From assembly GCA_021736785.1 (NCBI GenBank), contig JAIPFF010000005.1, forward strand, positions 62,001-126,000: 64,000 nt of DNA. Direction: 5' to 3'. Numbering within the stretch: the stretch's first letter is position 1; each line of letters begins with the position of its first letter. The stretch is from Thiohalocapsa sp. (lineage in GTDB: Bacteria > Pseudomonadota > Gammaproteobacteria > Chromatiales > Chromatiaceae). Of the stretch, positions 7,228 through 16,600 are shown in pieces. The position numbers and the translations under genes are program-made. The notes beneath the pieces are model-generated. The model worked only from the letters and a program-made list of their open reading frames with translations. It had not been told where the DNA came from and did no database searches.

Positions 7228-10200
7228 CTACAGCAAGCTCAACAGCGTCGCCACGGCGGCTGCCCGGCGCTCGGGGCGGCGCTGCAATGCCAGCGCGAGC
7301 CCATCGACGGCGCTGGTCAGCGCATACAGCCGCGCCAGCAGCCAGGCGTGCTCCGGGGAGGCACCGATGGCGGCGCCGGCGGCCGCGTCGTTGTAGGCCG
7401 ACATCAGCCGCTGGACCGCCCCCCGGCGCCAGTTCGCCAGCGGCTCCTGCAGGCGCTCGCGCGGGTGCGGGTGCTCCTGCGCCATGGCGAGCAGGACGCG
7501 CTCGACGGTCTCGTGCAGCGAGTAGATCAGACCGCCCACGTCGGCGAGCGGCGGGCGCTTCAGTCGGCGCGATTCGCGCGGCACGTCCAACGGTCCGCCG
7601 GCGCCGGTGAGCACGACATCGTGCTCGGCGACGAGCACCCGCGCCAGGCTGAGGTCACCGTGCAGACGCAGCTTCGCGGGCCCGAAGCCGAGCGCCGTCG
7701 CCTCGGCGAAATGCGATTCCAGTCCGCTGTCGTGGGCCAGCAGCCGGTCTGCCTCCGAGCGCGCCGCCTCCGGCAGGGCGTCACGCTCGCGGTGCAGGCG
7801 ATCCAAGGTGCGTGCCGCCGTTCGCATCATGTCCGCGCGCCAGGCAGCCGCCTCGTCGTCGGTGACGGGCTCGGGCCGGAACGCCTCGCCGCCTCGGGTC
7901 AGCGCCAAGTGCAGCTCGGCGGTGCGCCGCCCGAGGGCATCGATCAATGCGTCCAGGCTGATCTGCCCCGGGTCCAGTCGCCAGTCGTCGTCGGGGCGCG
8001 AGAAGAAGAATTCGTCGTACAGCCGCTCCAGGTGCTCGCGGATGAAGGTTTGCAGGTCGCCCTGGTTCGGCACGAACCGCTCCACCACCGCCAGGGTGCA
8101 GACGGCGCCGTCCGCAAACCGATAGTCCAGGTGCCCGGCCAGCGCCGGTATGCCGTCGAACGGGACGTCGTCGGTCAGCAGGCGCGCCGTCTCGATGAGC
8201 GGGTCCGGTGCGCCCGGCGCGCCGCCCTCGCCGCCGCGCGCCGCGGGGCAGCGCAACGTCTTCAGCAGCAGCCGCTCGCCGAGCACCACACCATTGTCCG
8301 GATCCTCGGGCAACAGATGGGTCGGCGCATCGAGACAGTCTCCGGCGAGCGCCCCGAAAGCCCGGGTCGGGTGTGCCGAGAGCCGGCCGTCACCGAGCGC
8401 GAGCAGCTCGCCGCCTTCGCCCGTCGCACGCACCAGCGCCTGCACGAAGGAGGTATCCGCGAGCGCCTCGTGCATCAGCCCCGGGGTTGCCTGCATGCGC
8501 GCCTGCGCCAGCGTCGTGGCCGCGGCCGGCACCGTCGGCAAGGCCGCATCCGGCGTCTGCCAGGTCAAGGCCAACGGCAGCAATAGCCGCTCGGCGGGCG
8601 CTTCGGCGAGCTCGACCCGGACCAGGGTCAACATCCACTCGTCCCAGATCCGCGCCGCCTCGATGGTGACGCGCTGCACCTGCGCCTGTTGCCGGGTCTC
8701 GCGCCCGTCCGTCGCACAGCGCCCGCAGCGCCCGGTCAGATAGGCGGGCAGCACGCGGCTCTGCAGCAATGCAACGGCCCGCAGCGCCGTTTGCCGGCGC
8801 TCGGCGAGATCGGGCTGCAGGCTCAGCCAGCCCTCCGGCAGCACCAGCGTCGCCAGCCGCGGCGCGGCCACGCGCTCGTCGTGCCAGGCCGGGGCGTCGG
8901 CATCCTCGGAGAGCAGAAACCAGTAGAAGCCATGGCCCGGAAGCGTCAGCAGATAGGGTAGCTCGCCGATCGGAGGGAAGGACGTCTGGCCCATCAGCTC
9001 GATCGGGACGCGGCCGTTGAAGCGAGACAGATCGAGCTCCACCGGCTGCGCGCCGCGGCCCAGATTGGCGACGCACAAGACCGCCTCGCCGGCGTCTTCC
9101 GGCGCATCCTCGGCGGGCGCGCTCACGGAAGACACCGCTTGAGGAGCACCCTCGCCGCCGTAACGGCGGACATAGGCGAGGATCTTCCGGTTGCCCGGAT
9201 GCAGCAGCTCCATGGTGCCGCGGCCGAACACCCGGTGCGCCTTGCGCACCTCGATGATCCGTCGCATCCAGTTCAGCAGCGACGACGGCGTGCGCGCCTG
9301 TGCCTCGACATTGACGGACTGGTAGCCGTAGATCGGATCCATGATCGGCGGCAGGTATAGCTGTTCCGGGTCGGCGCGGGAGAAGCCGGCGTTGCGGTCC
9401 GGCGACCACTGCATCGGCGTGCGCACGCCGTTGCGATCGCCCAGATAGATGTTGTCGCCCATGCCGAGCTCGTCGCCATAATACAGAATCGGCGAGCCGG
9501 GCATGGACAGCAGCAGGCTGACCATGAGCCGGATCTTGTCCTGGTCGTTGCCGAGCAGCGGCGCCAGACGGCGGCGGATGCCGACGTTCACCCGCATGCG
9601 CGGGTCCGCCGCATAGGTCCGGTACATGTAGTCGCGCTCTCGGTCGCTGACCATCTCGAGCGTCAGCTCGTCGTGATTGCGCAGAAAAATGGCCCACTGG
9701 CAGTTGGCGGGAATCTCCGGCGTCTGCTCCAGGATCTCGACGATGGGGTGACGCTCCTCCTGCGCCAGCGCCATGTACATGCGCGGCATCAGCGGGAAGT
9801 GATAGGCCATGTGGCACTCGTCGCCGTCGCCGAAATAGTCACGCACGTCCTCGGGCCACTGATTGGCCTCGGCCAGGAACATGCGGTTCTCGTAGTGGGC
9901 GTCGACGACGGCGCGCATGCGCTTGATGACGGCGTGGGTCTCCGGCAGGTTTTCGTTGCTGGTGCCTTCGCGCACGCACAGGTACGGAATCGCGTCCAGC
10001 CGCAACCCGTCGACACCCAGATCCAGCCAGAACCGCATCACCCTGATCATCGCCTTCACCACCTGCGGGTTGTTGTGGTTCAGGTCCGGCTGATGGGAAA
10101 AGAAGCGGTGCCAATAGTACTGCTCGGCCTCCGGATCCCAAGTCCAGTTCGAGGCCTCGCTGTCGGTGAAGATGATCCGCGTTTCGGAAAAGCGGCTGTC

Positions 10201-10632
10201 GTCGTCGCTCCAGACGTAGAAGTTGCGCTTGCTGGAACCGCGCGGTGCCCGCCGTGCCGCCTGAAACCAGGGATGCTGATCGGAAGTATGGTTGACGACC
10301 AGCTCGACGATGACCCGCAGGCCGCGCCGGTGCGCGGCGCCGACAAAGCGCCGGAAGTCTCGCCGCGTGCCGTAGGCGGAATGGATATTCCGATAGTCGG
10401 AGATATCGTAGCCGTCGTCGCGCATGGGCGACGGGTAAAAGGGCAGAATCCAGAGGGTGTTGACGCCGAGCTCGCGCACGTAGTCGAGCTTCTGCGTCAA
10501 ACCGCGGAAGTCGCCGACGCCGTCTCCATCGGTGTCGAAAAACGCCTTCACGTGGGTCTGGTAAATGATGGCGTCCTTGTACCAGAGCGGATCGGACTCG
10601 GGGGTGTTCGGTTGCGTGCTCGGTTGCATCAT
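7228..10632 (-). CDS. treS: trehalose synthase fused to a maltokinase-like domain
   Basis: A 1134-residue two-module protein. Residues about 15-560 are a GH13 trehalose synthase that interconverts maltose and trehalose: DPLWYKDAIIYQTHVKAF, VVNHTSDQHPWF, nucleophile Asp213 in GLRLDAIPY, acid/base Glu255 in FLAEANQW, and Asp321 in LRNHDE. Residues about 600-1134 resemble the maltokinase (Pep2/Mak) fused to TreS in many proteobacteria. The kinase core looks damaged: HGDLSLARVL near residue 993 replaces the usual HGDxHLGQVL, and TGAGGP near residue 1012 stands where the metal-binding DFEGEP is expected. The start is ATG 10632 (tandem ATGs); an upstream TTG is less likely. It follows the small secreted-protein gene on the same strand. 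Confidence 0.93.
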   Translation of the reverse strand: MMQPSTQPNTPESDPLWYKDAIIYQTHVKAFFDTDGDGVGDFRGLTQKLDYVRELGVNTLWILPFYPSPMRDDGYDISDYRNIHSAYGTRRDFRRFVGAAHRRGLRVIVELVVNHTSDQHPWFQAARRAPRGSSKRNFYVWSDDDSRFSETRIIFTDSEASNWTWDPEAEQYYWHRFFSHQPDLNHNNPQVVKAMIRVMRFWLDLGVDGLRLDAIPYLCVREGTSNENLPETHAVIKRMRAVVDAHYENRMFLAEANQWPEDVRDYFGDGDECHMAYHFPLMPRMYMALAQEERHPIVEILEQTPEIPANCQWAIFLRNHDELTLEMVSDRERDYMYRTYAADPRMRVNVGIRRRLAPLLGNDQDKIRLMVSLLLSMPGSPILYYGDELGMGDNIYLGDRNGVRTPMQWSPDRNAGFSRADPEQLYLPPIMDPIYGYQSVNVEAQARTPSSLLNWMRRIIEVRKAHRVFGRGTMELLHPGNRKILAYVRRYGGEGAPQAVSSVSAPAEDAPEDAGEAVLCVANLGRGAQPVELDLSRFNGRVPIELMGQTSFPPIGELPYLLTLPGHGFYWFLLSEDADAPAWHDERVAAPRLATLVLPEGWLSLQPDLAERRQTALRAVALLQSRVLPAYLTGRCGRCATDGRETRQQAQVQRVTIEAARIWDEWMLTLVRVELAEAPAERLLLPLALTWQTPDAALPTVPAAATTLAQARMQATPGLMHEALADTSFVQALVRATGEGGELLALGDGRLSAHPTRAFGALAGDCLDAPTHLLPEDPDNGVVLGERLLLKTLRCPAARGGEGGAPGAPDPLIETARLLTDDVPFDGIPALAGHLDYRFADGAVCTLAVVERFVPNQGDLQTFIREHLERLYDEFFFSRPDDDWRLDPGQISLDALIDALGRRTAELHLALTRGGEAFRPEPVTDDEAAAWRADMMRTAARTLDRLHRERDALPEAARSEADRLLAHDSGLESHFAEATALGFGPAKLRLHGDLSLARVLVAEHDVVLTGAGGPLDVPRESRRLKRPPLADVGGLIYSLHETVERVLLAMAQEHPHPRERLQEPLANWRRGAVQRLMSAYNDAAAGAAIGASPEHAWLLARLYALTSAVDGLALALQRRPERRAAAVATLLSLL

Positions 10633-10746
10633 CCCGGCTGGATTTCGGCCAGACAATCGATAAGGAACGGCGGTGGACGGAGCCCGGCGGGCGCGCGCGG
10701 GCGCCGGGCCCGTCGGACGGCGCGGCGCGCGGGCGCCGCGGCGACG

Positions 10747-11100
10747 TCAGCGCTGGACGTCCGGATTACCCTCGCCGAAGCCCCCGTGCACGTCGGCCTC
10801 CTCGGCGTAGGGCCGCTCGGTCTCGGGTGCGCCCGGGCGCAGCGACGGGTTGCCCTCGGCCACTTCGTCCGGGTAGCGCTCGGCCTCCGCTGTACCCGCC
10901 TCGCCGGCAGCCTCGGTTTCCGGCGGCAGCCCGTTGCCGCGATCGCCGACGACATCGGGGTTATCTTCGGCAAAGCCTGAGTACTTCTCCACCGGGTCAT
11001 GCCCGGCGTCCGCGTCGGCCGCCTCGGTCTGTGCTTGCAGCGGCAAGGCCGCGGCCAAGGCGATCATCGACGTGAACAGAATCAGATTTCGGTGTTTCAT
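10747..11100 (-). CDS. small secreted protein with repeated E[DG]NP motif
   Basis: A 117-residue acidic protein. The signal peptide MKHRNLILFTSMIALAAALP ends near LQAQ. The mature part carries three related segments: GFAEDNPDVVG, EVAEGNPSLRPG and GFGEGNPDVQR. I recognise no family. The start has GGAG 7 nt upstream. A sigma-54-like promoter at 11356-11370 lies 240 nt upstream, and treS follows 114 nt downstream, so the two may be co-transcribed. Confidence 0.7.
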   Translation of the reverse strand: MKHRNLILFTSMIALAAALPLQAQTEAADADAGHDPVEKYSGFAEDNPDVVGDRGNGLPPETEAAGEAGTAEAERYPDEVAEGNPSLRPGAPETERPYAEEADVHGGFGEGNPDVQR

Positions 11101-11355
11101 GGCGAGCTCCGTTATCTCTGCGTGGTGTAACTCAATGGTGTGCCGGCATGGTGTGCCGGCGTGGGCATTGCCGATGTTCCGAGCTCGGGCAGCACCGGCT
11201 CGCGTGCCCCGCACCCGCATGCCTCCGCCATCGCTGCTTGATGCCCGACGCGACGGCCGGGAACCGCTTGCCGCCGCTGAGCCCGGAACGCTCGCCCCGG
11301 ACATCGGCGGCAAATCGGCTCCGCTGGGGCGGCGCCGCGATACACGGAAAATTAC

Positions 11356-11370
11356 GCAAGGGCCGGGCCA
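11356..11370 (-). promoter_or_regulatory. candidate sigma-54 promoter (secreted protein/treS)
   Basis: TGGCCCGGCCCTTGC on the minus strand: TGGC, exact 10-nt GG to GC spacing, TTGC. Confidence 0.5.
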
Positions 11371-11540
11371 TAGGCCTTGCCGCCCTGGCGATACGCCCGA
11401 GCCGATACGTACGACTGACCGCCCAGAGGCCGCTTCTGCCGCTTCTGCCGTGACGTAAACCCGGGGCGGGCCGCCGCGGACAAGCCGACTTCGGCCGTGG
11501 CATCGCCCGGCTGCTCCTTTCGGCGTGACGCGGCCCCGAT

Positions 11541-11556
11541 CGGGGTGCATTCCCCC
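11541..11556 (+). promoter_or_regulatory. putative enhancer motif (UAS)
   Basis: CGGGGTGCATTCCCCC, a degenerate copy of CGGKGCATTTGCCCC. It is 74 nt upstream of the treZ promoter candidate. Confidence 0.4.
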
Positions 11557-11629
11557 AAGGCCGGCTGATATCCCCCGCTGCCCGGCCGAGATCGCCGCCG
11601 CCGCCGGCTACCCGGGCCGACCTCTACGC

Positions 11630-11644
11630 TGGTACGCCTTCTGC
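11630..11644 (+). promoter_or_regulatory. candidate sigma-54 promoter (treZ operon)
   Basis: TGGTACGCCTTCTGC followed by A: only two positions differ from TGGCACG-N4-TTGCA. It is about 52 nt before the treZ ATG. Confidence 0.65.
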
Positions 11645-11695
11645 ACGCGTCTTCATAGTCTCGACGACTTTGTTTCGCGAAAGCAGGTAGAGCCT

Positions 11696-13588
11696 ATGAG
11701 TCAAGCACGCCACCGCATGCCATTCGGCGCCGAGATCACCGATGAAGGCTCGGTCCGATTCCGGCTGTGGGCGCCTGCCGCCGAGGCGGTCACGCTCGAT
11801 GTGGGGGACGGCGGCGGCCCGCGTCAGGAGCTGCAGATGTCGCCCGCCGGCGACGGCTGGTTCGAGCACGTCACCGATATGGCCGGCCCCGGAAGCCGCT
11901 ATCGGTTTCTCGTCACCGGGCCGCGCACGGACGGCGCCAAGGCCATACCCGATCCGGCCTCGCGCTACCAACCCGGAGACGTGCACGGCTTCAGCGAAGT
12001 GATCGACCCGACGCGCTTCGACTGGAAGGACGACGAGCCCGAAGGCCCGTGGCGCGGCCGTCCGCGGGAGGAGGCGATCTTCTACGAGCTGCACGTCGGC
12101 AGCTTTTCCCCTGAAGGCACCTTCGCCGGCGCTGCCCGGCGACTGGACCACCTCGCGGCGCTGGGCATCACCGCCATCGAGCTGATGCCGGTGGCCGCGT
12201 TTCCGGGCCGGCGCAACTGGGGCTACGACGGCGTGCTGCCCTTCGCACCGGACGCAAGCTACGGCCGGCCGGACGACCTGAAGGCACTGGTGCAGCAAGC
12301 CCACCGGCACGGACTGATGGTCTTCCTCGACGTCGTCTACAACCACTTCGGCCCCGAGGGAAACTATCTGCACCTGTACGCACCGCAGTTCTTTACCGAC
12401 CGGCATCAAACACCCTGGGGAGCCGGTATCAACTTCGATGGCGAGCGCAGCGGCCCGGTGCGCGATTTCTTCATCCAGAACGCCCTCTACTGGCTAGAAG
12501 AGTACCGGCTCGACGGCCTGCGCCTGGACGCCGTGCACGCCATTGCCGACGACTCCGATCCGGACATCTTGACCGCCCTCGCGGACGCGGTGAACCAGGG
12601 TCCGGGCCGCGAGCGCGCGGTCCATTTGGTGCTGGAGAACGACCACAATGCGGCCCATTACCTGCAACGGCGCGACGACGGCACGCCGCGCCTGTACACG
12701 TCGCAATGGAACGACGACTTTCATCACGCGGCGCATCTGCTGCTCACCGGAGAGCGCGACGGTTACTACGCCGACTATGCCGATCAGCCCGCCCGGCGTC
12801 TCGGCCGCTGCCTCGCCGAGGGCTTCGCCTATCAGGGCGAGCCATCGGCTTATCGCGACGGCGCCGCCCGCGGCGAGCCGAGCGCATCGCTGCCGCCGAC
12901 GGCGTTTATCAACCTGATTCAAAATCACGATCAGGTCGGCAACCGCGCCTTCGGCGAGCGCATCGGCGCGCTGGCTTCGGAAGAGGCGCTGCGGGCAATG
13001 ACGGCCCTGTTGCTGCTGGCGCCCTCCCCGCCGCTGCTGTTCATGGGACAGGAATTCGGTGCCGACACGCCGTTCCTGTTCTTTTGCGATTTCGGCGACG
13101 ACCTGGCCGAGTCCGTGACCGAAGGGCGGCGGCGCGAATTCGCCCGCTTCGAGCGTTTCGCCGACGACAACGCCAGGCAGGCGATCCCCGATCCCAACGA
13201 CCGGCAAACCTTCGAGCGCTCGCGCCTGGACTGGAGCACCCTCCCCGAAGTGCGCCACCGCCAGTGGCTGCAGTTCCACCGGTTGCTGCTGCAACTGCGC
13301 CACGCTCGGATCGTGCCGCGCCTGGCGGGCATGGACGGCGGCGGCGCTGCCTTCGACGTCATCGGCGAAGGCGGACTGCAGGTGCGCTGGCGCCTCGGCG
13401 ACGGCAGCCGCTTGACGCTGTTCGCGAACCTGGCGGCAGCGGCAATCGACGCCGCCGGCCTGCAGCATCAGCACGCCGCCGACCGGCTTTACCTGGAGCC
13501 CCTGAGCGCGGAGCCGGCGCTGCGCAACGGCCGCCTGCCGCCATGGACCGTTGCCTGGTACCTGCAAGACGCTCCGGGTCAAGTCTGA
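11696..13588 (+). CDS. treZ: malto-oligosyltrehalose trehalohydrolase
   Basis: A 630-residue GH13 enzyme that releases trehalose from maltooligosyl-trehalose, the second step of the TreY-TreZ route from glycogen or maltodextrin. The N-terminal E-set module (VRFRLWAPAAEAVTLDV) is followed by the TIM barrel: EAIFYELHVGSFSPEGTF, GYDGVLPFAPDASYG, DVVYNHFGPEGNYL, nucleophile Asp278 in LRLDAVHAI, Glu314 in VLENDHN, Asp412 in IQNHDQVGNRA and FMGQEFG. ATG 11696 is chosen because the region before it is regulatory. It is first in an operon with the malQ-treY fusion 91 nt downstream. Confidence 0.95.
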   Translation: MSQARHRMPFGAEITDEGSVRFRLWAPAAEAVTLDVGDGGGPRQELQMSPAGDGWFEHVTDMAGPGSRYRFLVTGPRTDGAKAIPDPASRYQPGDVHGFSEVIDPTRFDWKDDEPEGPWRGRPREEAIFYELHVGSFSPEGTFAGAARRLDHLAALGITAIELMPVAAFPGRRNWGYDGVLPFAPDASYGRPDDLKALVQQAHRHGLMVFLDVVYNHFGPEGNYLHLYAPQFFTDRHQTPWGAGINFDGERSGPVRDFFIQNALYWLEEYRLDGLRLDAVHAIADDSDPDILTALADAVNQGPGRERAVHLVLENDHNAAHYLQRRDDGTPRLYTSQWNDDFHHAAHLLLTGERDGYYADYADQPARRLGRCLAEGFAYQGEPSAYRDGAARGEPSASLPPTAFINLIQNHDQVGNRAFGERIGALASEEALRAMTALLLLAPSPPLLFMGQEFGADTPFLFFCDFGDDLAESVTEGRRREFARFERFADDNARQAIPDPNDRQTFERSRLDWSTLPEVRHRQWLQFHRLLLQLRHARIVPRLAGMDGGGAAFDVIGEGGLQVRWRLGDGSRLTLFANLAAAAIDAAGLQHQHAADRLYLEPLSAEPALRNGRLPPWTVAWYLQDAPGQV

Positions 13589-13679
13589 GCCCGGGCCTGA
13601 GCCCGGATGCGAGCACCGGCCCGAGTACGAGCGATCACAGGCCCGAGCCCGGCGACGACATCAACGCCACGAGCACCCA

Positions 13680-16600
13680 ATGAATCCCACTCCCGAGCTC
13701 GACCGTCTCTGCGCCCACTTCGGCATCGCCGCAACTTACCGCGACTTCCGGGGCGAGGAGCAACGCGCGGACGACTACACACGCCGCGCCCTGCTGCGCG
13801 CCCTCGGCGTCGATGCCGGCGACCCGGATACCGAGGCGCGCAGCCTGCGCGAGACGCTGGACCGGTCCTGGCGGCGGATGCTGCCGCCGGTGGTGGTGCG
13901 CCGCCAAGGCGATCCGGCGCCGACGCTTGCGCTGACGATGCCCGAGGACGGCCCGGAAGCTCCCTGCTTCGTGCTGCTGGAAGAAGACGGGACGCGGGCG
14001 GACGGCGTCATCAACCTGGACGCCCTGCCGGTGGACGAGCGCCGCGACATCGACGGGCGCGCCTGGCTGCGCCGGACCTTCTCCGTGCCGACGCCGTCCG
14101 TGCTCGGCTACCACCGCTTGTTGCTCTACGCCGACGATCGGTCCGCGGCTGCCGCGCACGCCGACGGGCAGGCGGTGCTGGCCGAAACGACGGTCATCGT
14201 CGCCCCCGAGCGCTGCTGGCAGCCGCAAGACGCCGGCGGCCGGTCGTTCGGGCTGATCACGCAACTGCCCGCGCTGCGCTCCGCGCGTAACTGGGGCATC
14301 GGCGATTTCACCGACCTGATGCGGCTGGTGGAGATCGGCGCCGCGGCCGGCGCCGGCATGATCGCCCCGGGACCGCTGCACGCGCTGTTTCCGACGCGCC
14401 CGGAGCGCTGCAATCCCTACGCGCCGTCGAGCCGGCGCTTTCTCAATCCGCTATACATCGACGTCGACGCCGTCCCGGACGTGCTCGAGTGCGAAGCGGC
14501 CCGTGCGCGTATCGACAGCGACGACTTCCGGGCATCGCTGCGCGCGCTGCGCGGCGAGCCGCTGCTGGACTACGGCGGCGTCGCCGCGGCCAAGCTCGAC
14601 ATGCTGACGCGTCTATTCCGCCATTTCCGTACCCGACACCTCGAGCCCGGCAGCGAGCGCGCGCAAGCATTCGCCGGCTTTCGGCGGGCGCAAGGCGACG
14701 TATTGGAACGCTTTGGGCTATTCCAGGCGCTCGCCGAGCACATGGCAGACGCCGACACCGGCCCGCGCGGCTTCGACGACTGGCCAGAGCCGTTGCGCGA
14801 CCCGGACTCGGAGGCCGTTCGCGACTTCGCGCGCGCGCACGCCGAGCGCATCGACTTCTTCGTCTGGGTGCAGTGGATCGCGCAGCAACAGCTCGAGGCC
14901 GCCGCCGCCCGCTGTGCCGTGCTCGGCATGCCGTACGGCCTTTGCCTCGACCTCGCCGTCGGCGCGGCCCCCGACGGCGCCGACTGCTGGACCGCGCGCG
15001 GGCGCTACGTGTCCGGCGCCCACGTCGGCGCGCCGCCCGACGACTTCAGCCCGAAGGGCCAGGACTGGCATGTGCTGGCTTGGCATCCGATGGCGCTGCG
15101 CGAGAGCGGCTACGCGCCGTTCGCGGCCGAGCTGCGGGCCAACATGCAAGCCGCCGGCGCGCTGCGGATCGATCACATCATGGGGCTGATGCGGCTGTAC
15201 TTGGTGCCGGAGGGTGCCCCGGCGCACGCATCGACCTATGTGGCGTACCCGTTCGAAGAGCTGCTAGGCGTCCTGGCGCTGGAGAGCGTGCGCAATCGCT
15301 GCATGATCATCGGCGAGGATCTCGGCACGGTACCGGACGAAGTGCGCGCCGCGATGTCGGACAACGGCATCCTGTCGACACGGGTGCTCTACTTCGAGCG
15401 CGCCGAAGACGGTGGCTTCCCTGCGCCGGGCGACTATCCGCCGGACGCCGTGGTTACCGCGGGCACCCACGACTTGCCGCCGCTGGCCGGTTTCTGGCAA
15501 GGCATCGATCTGGAGCGCCGCCGGGAGCTGTCTCTTTTTCCGACCGAGCAGGACTACGAGCAGCGCCTGCTGCAGCGCGGCAACGACCGCGCCCGGCTGT
15601 TGTTCGCCCTCGACCGCGAGGGACTCCTGCCCGCCGCCGACGGCGTCGACCCCGTCAGCTTGTCCAGCCTGTCGCCCGCGCATCTTCGGGCCGTGCAGGT
15701 CTACCTGGCGCGCACACCGTCGCGACTGATGCTGTTGCAGACTTCCGACCTGCTCGGGGAGACGGAGCAAGTCAACCTGCCCGGCAGCGGCAGTGCCTAT
15801 CCGAACTGGCGCAGGCGCCAGTCATTGGCGCTGGAGCACTGGCTGGAGCAGCCGGACATCGGCCGCACTCTCGGCGCGGTGCGCGGCGAGCGCGGCGCGT
15901 CGGCCGACGTGCCGGCGCCTTTGCGTCGGCCCGACGGCGGCGACGGCGCCGAACGGGCCGCCGCGGAGCGCGCGTCGGAGTCGTCCGCGCTCGAGCAGGG
16001 CGGAGCATCCGGAACCGGACGCGGACGGGGGCCGGCGCTGCGCGCCGCCATCCCGCGCGCCACCTACCGGCTGCAACTGCACGCCGGCTTCGGCTTCGCC
16101 GAGGCGGCGGCACTGCTGCCTTACCTGAGTGCACTCGGCATCAGCCACTGCTACTGCTCGCCCTATCTGAAAGCCCGACCCGGCAGCAGTCACGGCTACG
16201 ACGTCGTCGCCCATGACCGGCTCAACCCCGAGCTGGGCAGTGCGCAGGACTACGAACGCTTCTGCGACAGCCTCAAGCAGCACGGCATGGGGCAAATCGT
16301 CGACATGGTGCCGAACCACGTCGGCATCATGGGGGCGGAAAACCCCTGGTGGCTGGATGTGCTGGAGAACGGCCCCGCTTCGGCCTACGCCGATTTCTTC
16401 GACATCGATTGGCATCCGCTGAAGCAGGAACTGCACAACAAGGTGCTGGTGCCGGTGCTGGGGGGCCACTACGGCGATGTCCTCGACCGCGGAGAACTGG
16501 CGCTGGTCTTCGACGACGGCGCCTTTCGCGTCGATTACTACGAGCACCGTTTCCCGATCGACCCGCGCGAGTATCCGCGCATCCTCACGCCCGGACTGGA

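Larger units (their letters stand above)
11101..11695. other. divergent regulatory region between small secreted gene/treS and treZ
   Basis: No gene is supported in these 595 bp. It holds a 13-bp direct repeat (ATGGTGTGCCGGC, twice, near 11135-11160), a minus-strand promoter candidate at 11356, an enhancer-like motif at 11541 and the treZ promoter candidate at 11630. Confidence 0.5.

Noticed and set aside
15782-16040. Separate start for treY inside the fusion
   Set aside because: The linker has no ATG and no Shine-Dalgarno; one continuous frame is the simpler reading.
14489-16216. 575-codon Arg/Ala-rich plus-strand frame inside malQ-treY
   Set aside because: Out-of-frame shadow with low-complexity composition; the fusion frame holds both active sites.
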